Origin: Klebsiella pneumoniae
GTDB lineage: Bacteria > Bacteroidota > Bacteroidia > Flavobacteriales > Flavobacteriaceae
Direction: 5' to 3'
NCBI GenBank assembly: GCA_943325355.2
Contig: CALPPA020000049.1
Span: 1-10,236, forward strand
DNA: 10,236 nt
A model generated the notes under the pieces. That model ran no database searches, was not told the DNA's origin, and saw only the letters and a program-made list of their open reading frames with translations. Positions 1-6,080 of the stretch are shown one piece after another. Position 1 is the first letter of the stretch. Every line of letters starts with the position of its first letter. Both the position numbers and the translations under genes were made by a program.

Positions 1-581
1 AAAAACCAGTGTTTGGTCGATTTCAAAACCGGAGTTTCTCCAGTAATGGTTGATTTTGGATTGATCAAATCGGTAGCGTTTAAGGTAGAGCCACATTTTT
101 CGCATTGATCGCCGTAGGCTTCTTCGTTGCTGCATTTTGGGCAAGTTCCTGTTACAAATCGGTCTGCCAAAAATTGATCTGCTTTAGCATCATACAATTG
201 CTCGGTGACTTCTTCAATAAAATCGCCTTTGTCATATAACGTTTTAAAAAATTCCGAAGCTGTTTCGTGATGAATTTGAGCCGAAGTTCTAGAATAGTTA
301 TCAAAAGAAATTCCAAAATCTAGAAACGATTTGCGGATAATACCATCGTATTTGTCGATTACTTCTTGAGGGGTAATACCTTCTTTTTTGGCTTTCATCG
401 AAATGGCAACGCCGTGTTCGTCGCTTCCGCAAACAAACAAAACGTCTCTTCCTTGCAATCTTAAATATCTGGAATAAATATCCGAAGGCACGTAAACACC
501 CGCCAAATGCCCAATGTGAATGGGTCCGTTTGTATAAGGCAATGCCGCCGTAATGGTATATCTTTTTGGATTCTGTAACAT
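1..581 (-). CDS. metG: Methionyl-tRNA synthetase, N-terminal part (3' end beyond window)
   Basis: Cytoplasmic class I synthetase that charges tRNA-Met with methionine. Translating the minus strand from the ATG at 579-581 gives 193 residues before the window edge. The Rossmann-fold opening carries [14 protein letters not shown], with the HIGH signature at residues 22-25. This is followed by VCGSDEHG near 50-57, typical of MetRS. The connective-peptide zinc knuckle is present as CPKC (147-150) and CEKC (160-163), the four-cysteine form of the E. coli-type enzymes. The KMSKS loop, anticodon-binding domain and any C-terminal tRNA-binding domain lie outside the window. The ATG is chosen because the methionine sits only a few residues before the conserved [14 protein letters not shown] block. 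No frameshift is seen. Its upstream neighbour on the same strand is the ATP-grasp gene 382 bases away, too far and too repeat-filled to suggest an operon. Confidence 0.97.
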   Translation of the reverse strand, partial: MLQNPKRYTITAALPYTNGPIHIGHLAGVYVPSDIYSRYLRLQGRDVLFVCGSDEHGVAISMKAKKEGITPQEVIDKYDGIIRKSFLDFGISFDNYSRTSAQIHHETASEFFKTLYDKGDFIEEVTEQLYDAKADQFLADRFVTGTCPKCSNEEAYGDQCEKCGSTLNATDLINPKSTITGETPVLKSTKHWF

Positions 582-600
582 AATTCAGTTTAATTTGCCG

Positions 601-608
601 CAAAAATA
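601..608 (-). promoter_or_regulatory. Possible -7 promoter box of metG
   Basis: On the minus strand this reads TATTTTTG, which fits the Bacteroidota -7 consensus TAnnTTTG and lies about 20 bases before the metG ATG. No clear TTG/TTTG -33 element is visible at the expected spacing. In AT-rich DNA such an 8-mer can arise by chance, so this is only a candidate. Confidence 0.3.
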
Positions 609-621
609 AGCAAATTATTAT

Positions 622-733
622 TGTCATTTCGAGGAACGTTGTAATCTGGAGCTATTTCCTACACTCGAGGATGAAAGCCGAACAGGCGAAGTAATCCTTT
701 GCAATCTTTCTATTTTTAAAGAAAAATAGAAAG
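622..733. repeat. Patchwork of probable dispersed intergenic repeats ending in a perfect hairpin
   Basis: The stretch between metG and the ATP-grasp gene starts with TGTCATTTCGAGGAACG (622-638) and continues with TGGAGCTATTTCCT (648-661 region). From memory both resemble words seen again and again between genes in Flavobacterium and relatives. The sequence also contains two related pieces, GAGGA...GTAATC at 631-646 and again at 667-696. It closes with a perfect 12-bp inverted repeat (706-717 with 722-733, loop AAAG). No reading frame of note is present. The GC content is higher than in the DNA that follows. Repeat status is inferred, since only one copy is in the window. Confidence 0.5.
706..733. 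repeat. Perfect 12-bp hairpin
   Basis: CTTTCTATTTTT (706-717) pairs exactly with AAAAATAGAAAG (722-733) around a four-base loop. It lies between the ATP-grasp gene and metG, both on the minus strand. Neither strand shows a T-run directly after the stem, so it is not a standard intrinsic terminator, although the T-rich arm could act as a weak one. Confidence 0.6.
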
Positions 734-938
734 TATATTCACTTCTATCCGAGCCCAGAAAAATATCTTATCATATAGCAAATTTGTCGAATGAACTATT
801 TTCTTTCTTATTTTAAGATCTCTGAATTATTGACATTATATTTATTTTGTTGTACTAATGTAGTTTTATATTTTATTAAAAAATGCTTAACTACCAATCT
901 TCTCTTCATATTGATCGATCTAAAGAATTTTAATTTAG

Positions 939-964
939 ACTAATAAAGTCCTCTTTATATTAGT
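939..964 (-). terminator. Possible weak terminator of the ATP-grasp gene
   Basis: ACTAATAAAG (939-948) pairs with CTTTATATTAGT (953-964) around TCCT, with a two-base bulge. The hairpin touches the stop codon of the minus-strand gene at 964-966. The stem is AT-rich and the following minus-strand sequence is only moderately T-rich. It may therefore be a weak terminator or mRNA end-protecting structure. Confidence 0.35.
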
Positions 965-1800
965 TACAGAAATAAATAAAAATAGTCACATAAACTCCCA
1001 CCGAATCTAGGATTTATCTCCAAAATATAAGGCACGTTGTTTTTAACTTTATAATTGAAACAACATATACCATTAAATCCAATTGTTTGTAAAATAGAGG
1101 TAAATAATTCTAAATAGGGACAATATGTAATTGTTATAATTACATTGTCATGTTTGCCCTTTATAACGCTTTCTGATTTAAAAATATATTTGACTGTTAA
1201 TGAATTTACAATTTTATTGTCAATAAAATTTATGTGGGTAGCATATTCGTTTTTTCCTGTGATAATTTCTTGAGAAAAAAAATCGGCTGAGTTTAATTGT
1301 TCAGCATAATTTTGTTCGTCTTCAACATTATAAATTATAAAAGTATTTTCACTATATTCATCCTTATTTTTTTTTAGAATATAGGGAAAAGTAAATGGCT
1401 TTTCTAGCGCAGGAATATTAGACCCAAAGCCGTTAGCAATCATAAATTTATTAAATTCTATTTTATTATCGCATAATAAAATAGCATCCATACTTGGTAT
1501 AGGTATCGTTTTGTTTTTAATTAGATTTCTTACGTTTGAATCCGTTAAATTTTTTAAAGTAAGAGGTATAATTAAATCGTATTCATCAATACATTTATCA
1601 TCTAAAGTTCCATATGTTATAGTATGACTAGAATACTTAAATGCTTCTTTTAAAGCGATATACCACTTAGGCCTATCAAAAAACAATATTTTTTTTGATG
1701 AAAACCGATTTAAGAGTTTATAGCAGTTTAAAATTATATCAATTATAAAGTTTTGTACCTTATAATATACTTTTTTTGTAATCCAAATTACGTCTTCCAC
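964..1800 (-). CDS. ATP-grasp domain protein (carboxylate-amine/thiol ligase type), orphan
   Basis: Probable cytoplasmic ATP-dependent ligase of the ATP-grasp superfamily, which activates a carboxylate as acyl phosphate. Substrate unknown. A possible pre-ATP-grasp Rossmann-like part spans about 36-100 (KKILFFDRPKW). A DNKIEFNKFM segment at 111-120 follows, as in carbamoyl-phosphate-synthase-like members, then the lysine-bearing strand FPYILKK (138-144). The acidic segment QEIITGKNEYATHINF is at 177-192. The metal-binding core GFNGICCFNY...ILEINPRFGGS occupies 241-269, with E261 and N263 as the expected ligands. The protein ends nine residues later, which is normal for capsule or surface-polysaccharide-linked relatives. 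The start is weak: the only in-frame candidate is a GTG at 1798-1800, and the frame stays open upstream to a stop near 1855 with no ATG. Residues 1-35 form an unusual aromatic, hydrophobic extension. The gene is markedly poorer in GC than its neighbours and has no operon partner, suggesting acquisition. Family assignment is firm, function is not. Confidence 0.8.
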   Translation of the reverse strand: MEDVIWITKKVYYKVQNFIIDIILNCYKLLNRFSSKKILFFDRPKWYIALKEAFKYSSHTITYGTLDDKCIDEYDLIIPLTLKNLTDSNVRNLIKNKTIPIPSMDAILLCDNKIEFNKFMIANGFGSNIPALEKPFTFPYILKKNKDEYSENTFIIYNVEDEQNYAEQLNSADFFSQEIITGKNEYATHINFIDNKIVNSLTVKYIFKSESVIKGKHDNVIITITYCPYLELFTSILQTIGFNGICCFNYKVKNNVPYILEINPRFGGSLCDYFYLFL

Positions 1801-2000
1801 AGATACTTTGTATTTTGTTAAAAAATCAAATAAAAAACTAAGATATAATTTTAATCATAACAAACAGTTTTTATCATAAAATTATAGAAAATACCAGCTT
1901 AAAGAAAAAAAATAGTAACTAGATTCCCTTATATTCTCAATTTAACGATAGTTTAATAATACGTGTCATAATTGCAGCCGCTTGAATTTTTTAAGGCCTC

Positions 2001-2008
2001 TACGTTTG
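2001..2008 (+). promoter_or_regulatory. Candidate -7 box with TTG upstream
   Basis: TACGTTTG matches the Bacteroidota -7 consensus, and a TTG at 1982-1984 sits 16 bases before it as a possible -33 element. Transcription from here would start about 120 bases before the small basic protein gene, giving a long leader or a separate short RNA. Confidence 0.25.
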
Positions 2009-2099
2009 TTTTGAATTCAGGAATTATAGATTGAAATTAATTTATTTTTATACTTAAATAGCTAATCGAGGTAATCCTAGTTTTTAATGAGGCTTTATT

Positions 2100-2107
2100 T
2101 ATATTTG
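2100..2107 (+). promoter_or_regulatory. Candidate -7 box for the small basic protein gene
   Basis: TATATTTG fits TAnnTTTG and lies 28 bases before the ATG at 2136, a normal leader length. The -33 region is only T-rich, without a clear TTTG. A purine stretch AAGAGAA (2123-2129) follows and can serve as a modest ribosome binding site. Confidence 0.35.
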
Positions 2108-2135
2108 TAACGTAAATTATCCAAGAGAATAAATT

Positions 2136-2291
2136 ATGGCAAAAGGACCCGAAAAAAACATCAAAAACAAGGCTCTACACACTAAATTGCTTAAAAGAAA
2201 AAATACCAAACTTCAAGAAGAGAAAAAAGCAAAAGCAATCTGGTTGAAAGCTTTAGTGTCAAAAATGAATGAAAAAAAGAAGAATGACTAA
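2136..2291 (+). CDS. Small, highly basic hypothetical protein (51 aa)
   Basis: Reading from the ATG at 2136 to TAA at 2289-2291 gives 51 residues, beginning MAKGPEKNIKNKALHTKLLK and ending in a KKKND tail. About a third of the residues are lysine or arginine. Alanine, leucine and glutamate dominate the rest, so a single charged helix is likely. There is no signal peptide, cysteine or membrane segment. Support for its being real comes from an AAGAGAA purine stretch seven bases before the ATG, a TAnnTTTG box 28 bases upstream, and a frame that begins and ends cleanly in a gap between genes. Such short lysine-rich proteins often bind nucleic acid or ribosomes, but that is a guess. I do not recognise a named family. 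It sits 128 bases before the CDGSH protein gene, on the same strand. Confidence 0.6.
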   Translation: MAKGPEKNIKNKALHTKLLKRKNTKLQEEKKAKAIWLKALVSKMNEKKKND

Positions 2292-2326
2292 TCAATATAG
2301 CCGTAAGCGCGACATATTTTGTAGGT

Positions 2327-2341
2327 ATGGATTTTATCCAT
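2327..2341 (+). repeat. Small hairpin in the leader of the CDGSH gene
   Basis: ATGGAT TTT ATCCAT forms a perfect 6-bp stem with a three-base loop, 36 bases after the stop of the small basic protein gene. It has no T-run after it, so it is probably not a terminator, and it may be a chance palindrome. Confidence 0.3.
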
Positions 2342-2419
2342 TCAAAATTAAATGATTTATTGAAAAAGTACCTTGGTACCGATAATTTTTACAATCTTTG
2401 ACCTCTAAAACAAAACAAT

Positions 2420-2647
2420 ATGAGCAAGACTAAACTTATTATCAATAAAAACGGATCGATAAAAATCGAAGGAGATTTTGAAATAATGGACCAAGATGGT
2501 GTCATTTATGGACTAGAAGGAAGAACTGCATTAGGGCTTTGTCGTTGTGGGTTATCATCCAACAAACCTTTTTGCGATGGTTCGCACCGTAATAATTTCG
2601 AAAGTGATTCAAAAGCATTTGATTTGCCTCCAATGAAAACGAAATAA
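2420..2647 (+). CDS. CDGSH iron-sulfur domain protein
   Basis: A 75-residue soluble protein with one CDGSH (mitoNEET-type) domain, which holds a 2Fe-2S cluster by three cysteines and one histidine. The motif is complete: CRCGLSSNKPFCDGSH at residues 41-56, giving ligands C41, C43, C52 and H56. The preceding GLEGRTALGL (31-40) and the N-terminal strand-rich KLIINKNGSIKIEGDFEI are typical of the short bacterial single-domain members. There is no membrane anchor. Cluster or electron transfer, or redox sensing, is the usual suggestion for the family; the partner is unknown here. The ATG at 2420 follows an A-rich leader without a Shine-Dalgarno sequence, as is common in Bacteroidota. A near-consensus -7 box AATCTTTG (2393-2400) with TTG at 2373-2375 lies just upstream. 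The gene is closed by the terminator at 2674-2707 and so appears monocistronic or paired with the small basic protein gene. Confidence 0.93.
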   Translation: MSKTKLIINKNGSIKIEGDFEIMDQDGVIYGLEGRTALGLCRCGLSSNKPFCDGSHRNNFESDSKAFDLPPMKTK

Positions 2648-2673
2648 AGAAAAGGGTTTCAACTTATATTTTC

Positions 2674-2707
2674 AAAGCTACATTTGTAACGATGTGGCTT
2701 TTTTATT
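2674..2707 (+). terminator. Intrinsic terminator after the CDGSH gene
   Basis: AAAGCTACAT (2674-2683) pairs with ATGTGGCTTT (2692-2701) as ten pairs with one G-T wobble around an eight-base loop. The T-rich stretch 2699-2707 follows. Position 27 bases after the stop codon fits termination of the CDGSH transcript. Confidence 0.85.
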
Positions 2708-2719
2708 TACCAGAATTTT

Positions 2720-2756
2720 TTAAAGCTTCCGGCCTTTCAAAGGCAGGAAGCTTTAA
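2720..2756. repeat. Strong 37-base hairpin between the CDGSH terminator and serS
   Basis: TTAAAGCTTCC (2720-2730) pairs perfectly with GGAAGCTTTAA (2746-2756). Past one G/A mismatch the inner bases form a further stem, GCCT/AGGC, closing a tight loop. There is no T-run on either side after the stem, so it differs from the terminator 20 bases upstream. It may be a second-line terminator, an RNA-stabilising structure, or a dispersed palindromic repeat. Confidence 0.6.
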
Positions 2757-2801
2757 TTACAAATCCTAAAAACTTTGTCCCATTTCTACCAAACATTTCC
2801 T

Positions 2802-2809
2802 TAAATTTG
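2802..2809 (+). promoter_or_regulatory. Probable serS promoter -7 box
   Basis: TAAATTTG matches TAnnTTTG and lies 41 bases before the serS ATG. A TTTG at 2774-2777 could be the -33 element, though the 24-base spacer is a little long for the Bacteroidota consensus. Confidence 0.45.
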
Positions 2810-2850
2810 TGACCTAATTTATAATAATCCCAAGAGTTAAAATAGAACTT

Positions 2851-4122
2851 ATGTTACAAATTGCATTTATTAGAGAGAATCAGGAGAAAGTAATCAAAGC
2901 TTTGGCAAAAAGAAATATGGACGCCACTGCTGTTGTTGAAGAAGTGGTACAACTGGATGAACGCCGTCGCGCCACACAAGTAGAGTTGGACGGAATTTTA
3001 TCAGAATCTAATAAATTATCCAAAGACATAGGCGAATTAATGAAAGGTGGCGAAAAATCAAAAGCCGCAATCCTTAAAGAAAAAACGGTTTTATTGAAAG
3101 AAAAAAGCAAAGCATTAGCCGAAACTGCCGATCAATTAGCTGCTGATTTGTTAGAAAAACTATACACTTTACCCAATCTTCCCGCTGATATTGTTCCCGA
3201 AGGGAAAACTCCCGAGGAAAACCTCAACGTTTTCGAAGAAGGTGACATTCCAGTTTTGCACGAAGGAGCACAACCGCATTGGGAATTGGTAAAAAAATAC
3301 GACATCATCGATTTTGAATTAGGGAACAAAATAACAGGCGCAGGATTTCCGGTTTACAAAGGGAAAGGAGCCAAATTGCAACGTGCTTTAATCAATTATT
3401 TTTTAGATAAAAATACAGCTGCAGGTTACAATGAAGTTCAGGTGCCGCATATGGTCAACGAAGCTTCGGCTTATGGAACGGGACAATTGCCAGACAAAGA
3501 AGGTCAAATGTATCACGACGCCACAGATAATTTATATTTGATTCCAACGGCAGAAGTTCCAGTAACTAATTTGTTTCGTGACGTGATTTTGAACGAAAAC
3601 GAATTGCCGGTTTTGACTACGGCTTACACACCTTGTTTCCGTCGTGAAGCCGGTTCTTATGGCGCTCACGTTCGTGGATTGAACCGTTTGCACCAATTTG
3701 ACAAAGTAGAAATCGTACGAGTGGAGCATCCGGATAAATCATACGAAGCTTTGGAAGGAATGGTCGAACACGTAAAAAGTATTCTTCAAGAATTGAAATT
3801 ACCATACAGAATATTGCGACTTTGTGGCGGTGATATGGGTTTCACATCATCATTGACGTATGATTTCGAAGTGTATTCTACGGCGCAAGAACGTTGGTTA
3901 GAAATCAGTTCGGTTTCTAATTTTGAGACTTTTCAGGCAAATCGTTTGAAATTGCGTTTCAAGGACAAAGACGGAAAAAACCAATTGGCACACACTCTAA
4001 ACGGTAGTTCATTGGCTTTGCCAAGAGTTCTAGCAGGGATCTTAGAAAATTACCAAACCGCGGAAGGCATTGTAATTCCTGAAGTTTTGCGAAGCTATTG
4101 TGGGTTTGATATTATTGACTAA
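2851..4122 (+). CDS. serS: Seryl-tRNA synthetase
   Basis: Class II synthetase that charges tRNA-Ser and, through it, supplies selenocysteine or other Ser-derived pathways where present. The 423-residue length is normal. Residues about 27-100 form the long charged antiparallel coiled coil that grips the tRNA variable arm. The catalytic core follows: motif 1 around 173-205 (GAKLQRALINYFLDK), the serine-binding TAE at 233-235, motif 2 at 260-287 (TPCFRREAGSYG, then GLNRLHQFDKVEI), and motif 3 at 384-412 (LNGSSLALPRVLAGILENYQ). The C-terminal IPEVLRSYCGFDII is the usual bacterial ending. The ATG at 2851 is chosen because MLQIAFIRENQEKVIKAL is the standard start of the family. The ribosome binding site is weak. 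A TAnnTTTG promoter and two hairpins separate it from the CDGSH gene. The frame is intact with all class II signature residues visible. Confidence 0.98.
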   Translation: MLQIAFIRENQEKVIKALAKRNMDATAVVEEVVQLDERRRATQVELDGILSESNKLSKDIGELMKGGEKSKAAILKEKTVLLKEKSKALAETADQLAADLLEKLYTLPNLPADIVPEGKTPEENLNVFEEGDIPVLHEGAQPHWELVKKYDIIDFELGNKITGAGFPVYKGKGAKLQRALINYFLDKNTAAGYNEVQVPHMVNEASAYGTGQLPDKEGQMYHDATDNLYLIPTAEVPVTNLFRDVILNENELPVLTTAYTPCFRREAGSYGAHVRGLNRLHQFDKVEIVRVEHPDKSYEALEGMVEHVKSILQELKLPYRILRLCGGDMGFTSSLTYDFEVYSTAQERWLEISSVSNFETFQANRLKLRFKDKDGKNQLAHTLNGSSLALPRVLAGILENYQTAEGIVIPEVLRSYCGFDIID

Positions 4123-4128
4123 ATAATT

Positions 4129-4204
4129 TAACATATAAGTCATATAAGTTGGCCAGATATTTTACAAGACTATTTTAAAAAAACTTATGTGATTTATATG
4201 GTTA
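4129..4204. repeat. Intergenic inverted repeat with arms made of tandem 9-mers
   Basis: The left arm holds CATATAAGT twice in a row (4132-4140 and 4141-4149). The right arm holds their complements with one change each (4183-4191 and 4192-4200). As RNA the arms form 18-19 continuous pairs with two G-U wobbles around a loop of about 32 bases. It fills the gap between serS and the TPR gene and ends 20 bases before the TPR start codon. It could act as serS 3' end structure or regulate the TPR gene. It also resembles dispersed repeats between genes in Flavobacterium. Confidence 0.75.
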
Positions 4205-4212
4205 ATAAAACA

Positions 4213-4224
4213 ATGAATCAATGA
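4213..4224 (+). other. Three-codon mini-ORF overlapping the TPR gene start
   Basis: ATG AAT CAA TGA begins eight bases before the TPR start, and its stop codon overlaps that start in an ATGA arrangement. If ribosomes use the first ATG they would stop on top of the second and could reinitiate. This may be chance. Confidence 0.3.
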
Positions 4225-5999
4225 AAAACCTCTTTCTTCATATCGCCCTGTTTTTCTCCTTGGTTTGTTTTTCGCAAAATGAGCAATTGGCGCAATATTA
4301 TTTCGACAAAGGCGATTTTGAGAAAGCAAAAATCAGTTTCGAAGAATTATTAAAAAATCAGCCGTCGAACTCCCAATATTTTCAGAGAACTATAGATTGC
4401 TATCAGCAATTACAGCAATTTGATTTAGCAGAAAAAGCCATTCGAGAGCGATTAGATAAATATAAACAAGGTAATCTTATGGTCGAATTGGGTTATAATT
4501 TCCAATTGCAAAAAAATGAGGCTTCCGCCAAAAAGCAGTACGATGAAGCAATACAAAGAATCAAAAATAACCCAAACGAAGTATACGGAATTGCTAATTC
4601 TTTCGAAAGAAAAGCGCTTTTGGAATATGCCTTAAAATCGTATCAAACCGCAACAGCATTGCAACCCAATTTTAATTTCAATTACCAAATGGCTTTGCTT
4701 TATGGGCAATTAGGGAAAACTGAAATGATGATTTCCACTTTCTTGGACGAAGCCTACGCCAACCCCCAAAACTCTATACAAATCCAAAATCAATTGGCTC
4801 GTTTTATAGTTGAAGATGGCGACGAAAATTTCAACGAAACCCTACGAAAATCATTGATTACAAGAGCTCAAAAGAATCAGGATGTTTTTTGGAACGAATA
4901 TTTAAGTTGGTATTATGTCCAACAAAAAGAGTTTGGAAAAGCTTTTATTCAGGAAAAAGCAGTTTACAAACGAAATCCGGAATCTTTGTCAAGTATTATT
5001 AATTTAGCGCAGTTGACTATTGAAGAAAACGATGCCGAAACCGCTAAAGAAATTCTGGGCTTTGTTCTCGAAAACACCAATGATTTAGAGTTACTTATCC
5101 AAGCCAATTCCTATTTGATTGAAATGAAAACCGACAAGGCGCAGGAAAAGGATTTCGCAGCCATCAACACAGAATTATCGGCCTTGTTGAATCAATTTGG
5201 AATAAGTCCTTTTACGCTTTCTTTGCAGCTTATTCAGGCACATTTTGTAGCTTTCAATTTGCGAAAACCCGAGGTAGGAAAAGCTACAATCAAGAAAGCG
5301 CTGGAATTGCAATTGAATGATTATCAAGAGGCTCAGGCCAAAATGGAGTTGGCAGATATTTTGCTTTTCGAAGGAAAATTCAATCAGGCATTAATTTATT
5401 ATTCCCAAATTGAAGAGAATTTAAAGAATGATGCTGTGGCGCACGAAGCGAGTTTGAAAGCTGCCAAAACGAGTTATTTTCAAGGTGATTTTGTATGGGC
5501 ATTGAAGCAGTTTAAGGAATTGAAGTCGGCAAGTACGCAATTGATTGCCAATGATGCTTTGGAATATTTCCTTTTAATTAATGATAATACCGTCGCCGAT
5601 TCGACTCAAACCGCCTTGAAACAGTTTGCTAAAGGTGATTATCTTTTATATCAAAAAAGAAATCAGGAAGCGATTGCGCAGTTTCAGTCAATTTTGAAAA
5701 GCTTCAAAGGAGAACAAATTGAAGCCGTAACTTTGTTGCGTTTGGGTAAAATTCACGAAAAACAAGGCGAATATAATTTGGCTTTAGCCCAATATCAAAA
5801 TATTATAACGCAACACAGTGCTGGAATTTATATTGACGAAGCCTTATATTTTTCGGCAGATATTTATAACAATACCTTACAACAACCTGATAAAGCAAAA
5901 CCGCTTTATGAGAAAATAATTTTTAATCATCAAGATAGTATTTACTTTGTCGAAGCTCGAAAGAAATACCGACAATTGCGAGGAGACAAAGAACTGTAA
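4221..5999 (+). CDS. Exported tetratricopeptide repeat protein
   Basis: A 592-residue protein that begins with a signal peptide: a short basic start, a hydrophobic core LFLHIALFFSLVCF, and the end F-S-Q at 17-19 typical of flavobacterial Sec signals. Cleavage is likely before Q19, so the mature protein is probably periplasmic or outer-membrane-facing. The rest is almost wholly helical TPR units. The clearest lie at about 23-48 (AQYYFDKGDFEKAKISFEEL), 374-398, 408-434 (AAKTSYFQGDFVWALKQFKEL), 470-495, 505-530 (LLRLGKIHEKQGEYNLALAQ) and 540-572. Other repeats in 51-150 and 220-300 are degenerate. No catalytic domain is visible. TPR arrays bind protein partners, and exported ones in this phylum often serve envelope assembly, but no specific partner can be named. 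The ATG at 4221 is preferred over that at 4213, which stops after three codons. The gene sits between two structured intergenic repeats. Confidence 0.9.
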   Translation: MKNLFLHIALFFSLVCFSQNEQLAQYYFDKGDFEKAKISFEELLKNQPSNSQYFQRTIDCYQQLQQFDLAEKAIRERLDKYKQGNLMVELGYNFQLQKNEASAKKQYDEAIQRIKNNPNEVYGIANSFERKALLEYALKSYQTATALQPNFNFNYQMALLYGQLGKTEMMISTFLDEAYANPQNSIQIQNQLARFIVEDGDENFNETLRKSLITRAQKNQDVFWNEYLSWYYVQQKEFGKAFIQEKAVYKRNPESLSSIINLAQLTIEENDAETAKEILGFVLENTNDLELLIQANSYLIEMKTDKAQEKDFAAINTELSALLNQFGISPFTLSLQLIQAHFVAFNLRKPEVGKATIKKALELQLNDYQEAQAKMELADILLFEGKFNQALIYYSQIEENLKNDAVAHEASLKAAKTSYFQGDFVWALKQFKELKSASTQLIANDALEYFLLINDNTVADSTQTALKQFAKGDYLLYQKRNQEAIAQFQSILKSFKGEQIEAVTLLRLGKIHEKQGEYNLALAQYQNIITQHSAGIYIDEALYFSADIYNNTLQQPDKAKPLYEKIIFNHQDSIYFVEARKKYRQLRGDKEL

Positions 6000-6001
6000 A
6001 A

Positions 6002-6073
6002 GGTTAATCGGTTAACTGTTTATTTGTTTAACTGAATTAACGATTAACCGATTAAACAAATAACCAAATCAAC
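6002..6073. repeat. Degenerate 8-base periodic repeat with two competing hairpins
   Basis: The gap between the TPR and DUF4286 genes reads in an 8-base register: GGTTAATC, GGTTAACT, GTTTATTT, GTTTAACT at 6002-6033, then GAATTAAC, GATTAACC, GATTAAAC, AAATAACC, AAATCAAC at 6034-6073. The second half is largely the reverse complement of the first. Two perfect 12-bp pairings exist: 6004-6015 with 6044-6055, and 6020-6031 with 6052-6063. They share 6052-6055, so only one can form fully at a time. It ends seven bases before the DUF4286 start codon. Confidence 0.7.
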
Positions 6074-6080
6074 AGTAAAA

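Larger units (their letters stand above)
1801..2135. other. 335-base AT-rich gap with promoter-like boxes, no gene seen
   Basis: Divergent intergenic region between the minus-strand ATP-grasp gene and the plus-strand small basic protein. I find no convincing coding frame, tRNA or terminator. Two plus-strand boxes fit TAnnTTTG: TACGTTTG at 2001-2008 and TATATTTG at 2100-2107. The middle (about 1970-2035) is richer in GC than its flanks and could hold a small RNA, but nothing in the sequence proves it. Confidence 0.5.

Noticed and set aside
301..627. Open frame of 108 codons on the minus strand overlapping the metG start
   Set aside because: It is an out-of-frame shadow of metG and its leader; the metG frame has clear HIGH and zinc-knuckle motifs.
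706..733. Intrinsic terminator for transcripts reaching metG
   Set aside because: The 12-bp stem is perfect, but no T-run follows it on either strand; kept only as a hairpin.
4221..4280. Lipoprotein signal in the TPR protein (C16 after S-L-V)
   Set aside because: The residues before the cysteine do not fit a normal lipobox (alanine, glycine or serine expected just before C), and the F-S-Q end fits ordinary Sec signal cleavage better.
6002..6073. CRISPR array reading of the periodic repeat
   Set aside because: Units are eight bases long, degenerate and without spacers, and no cas genes are present.
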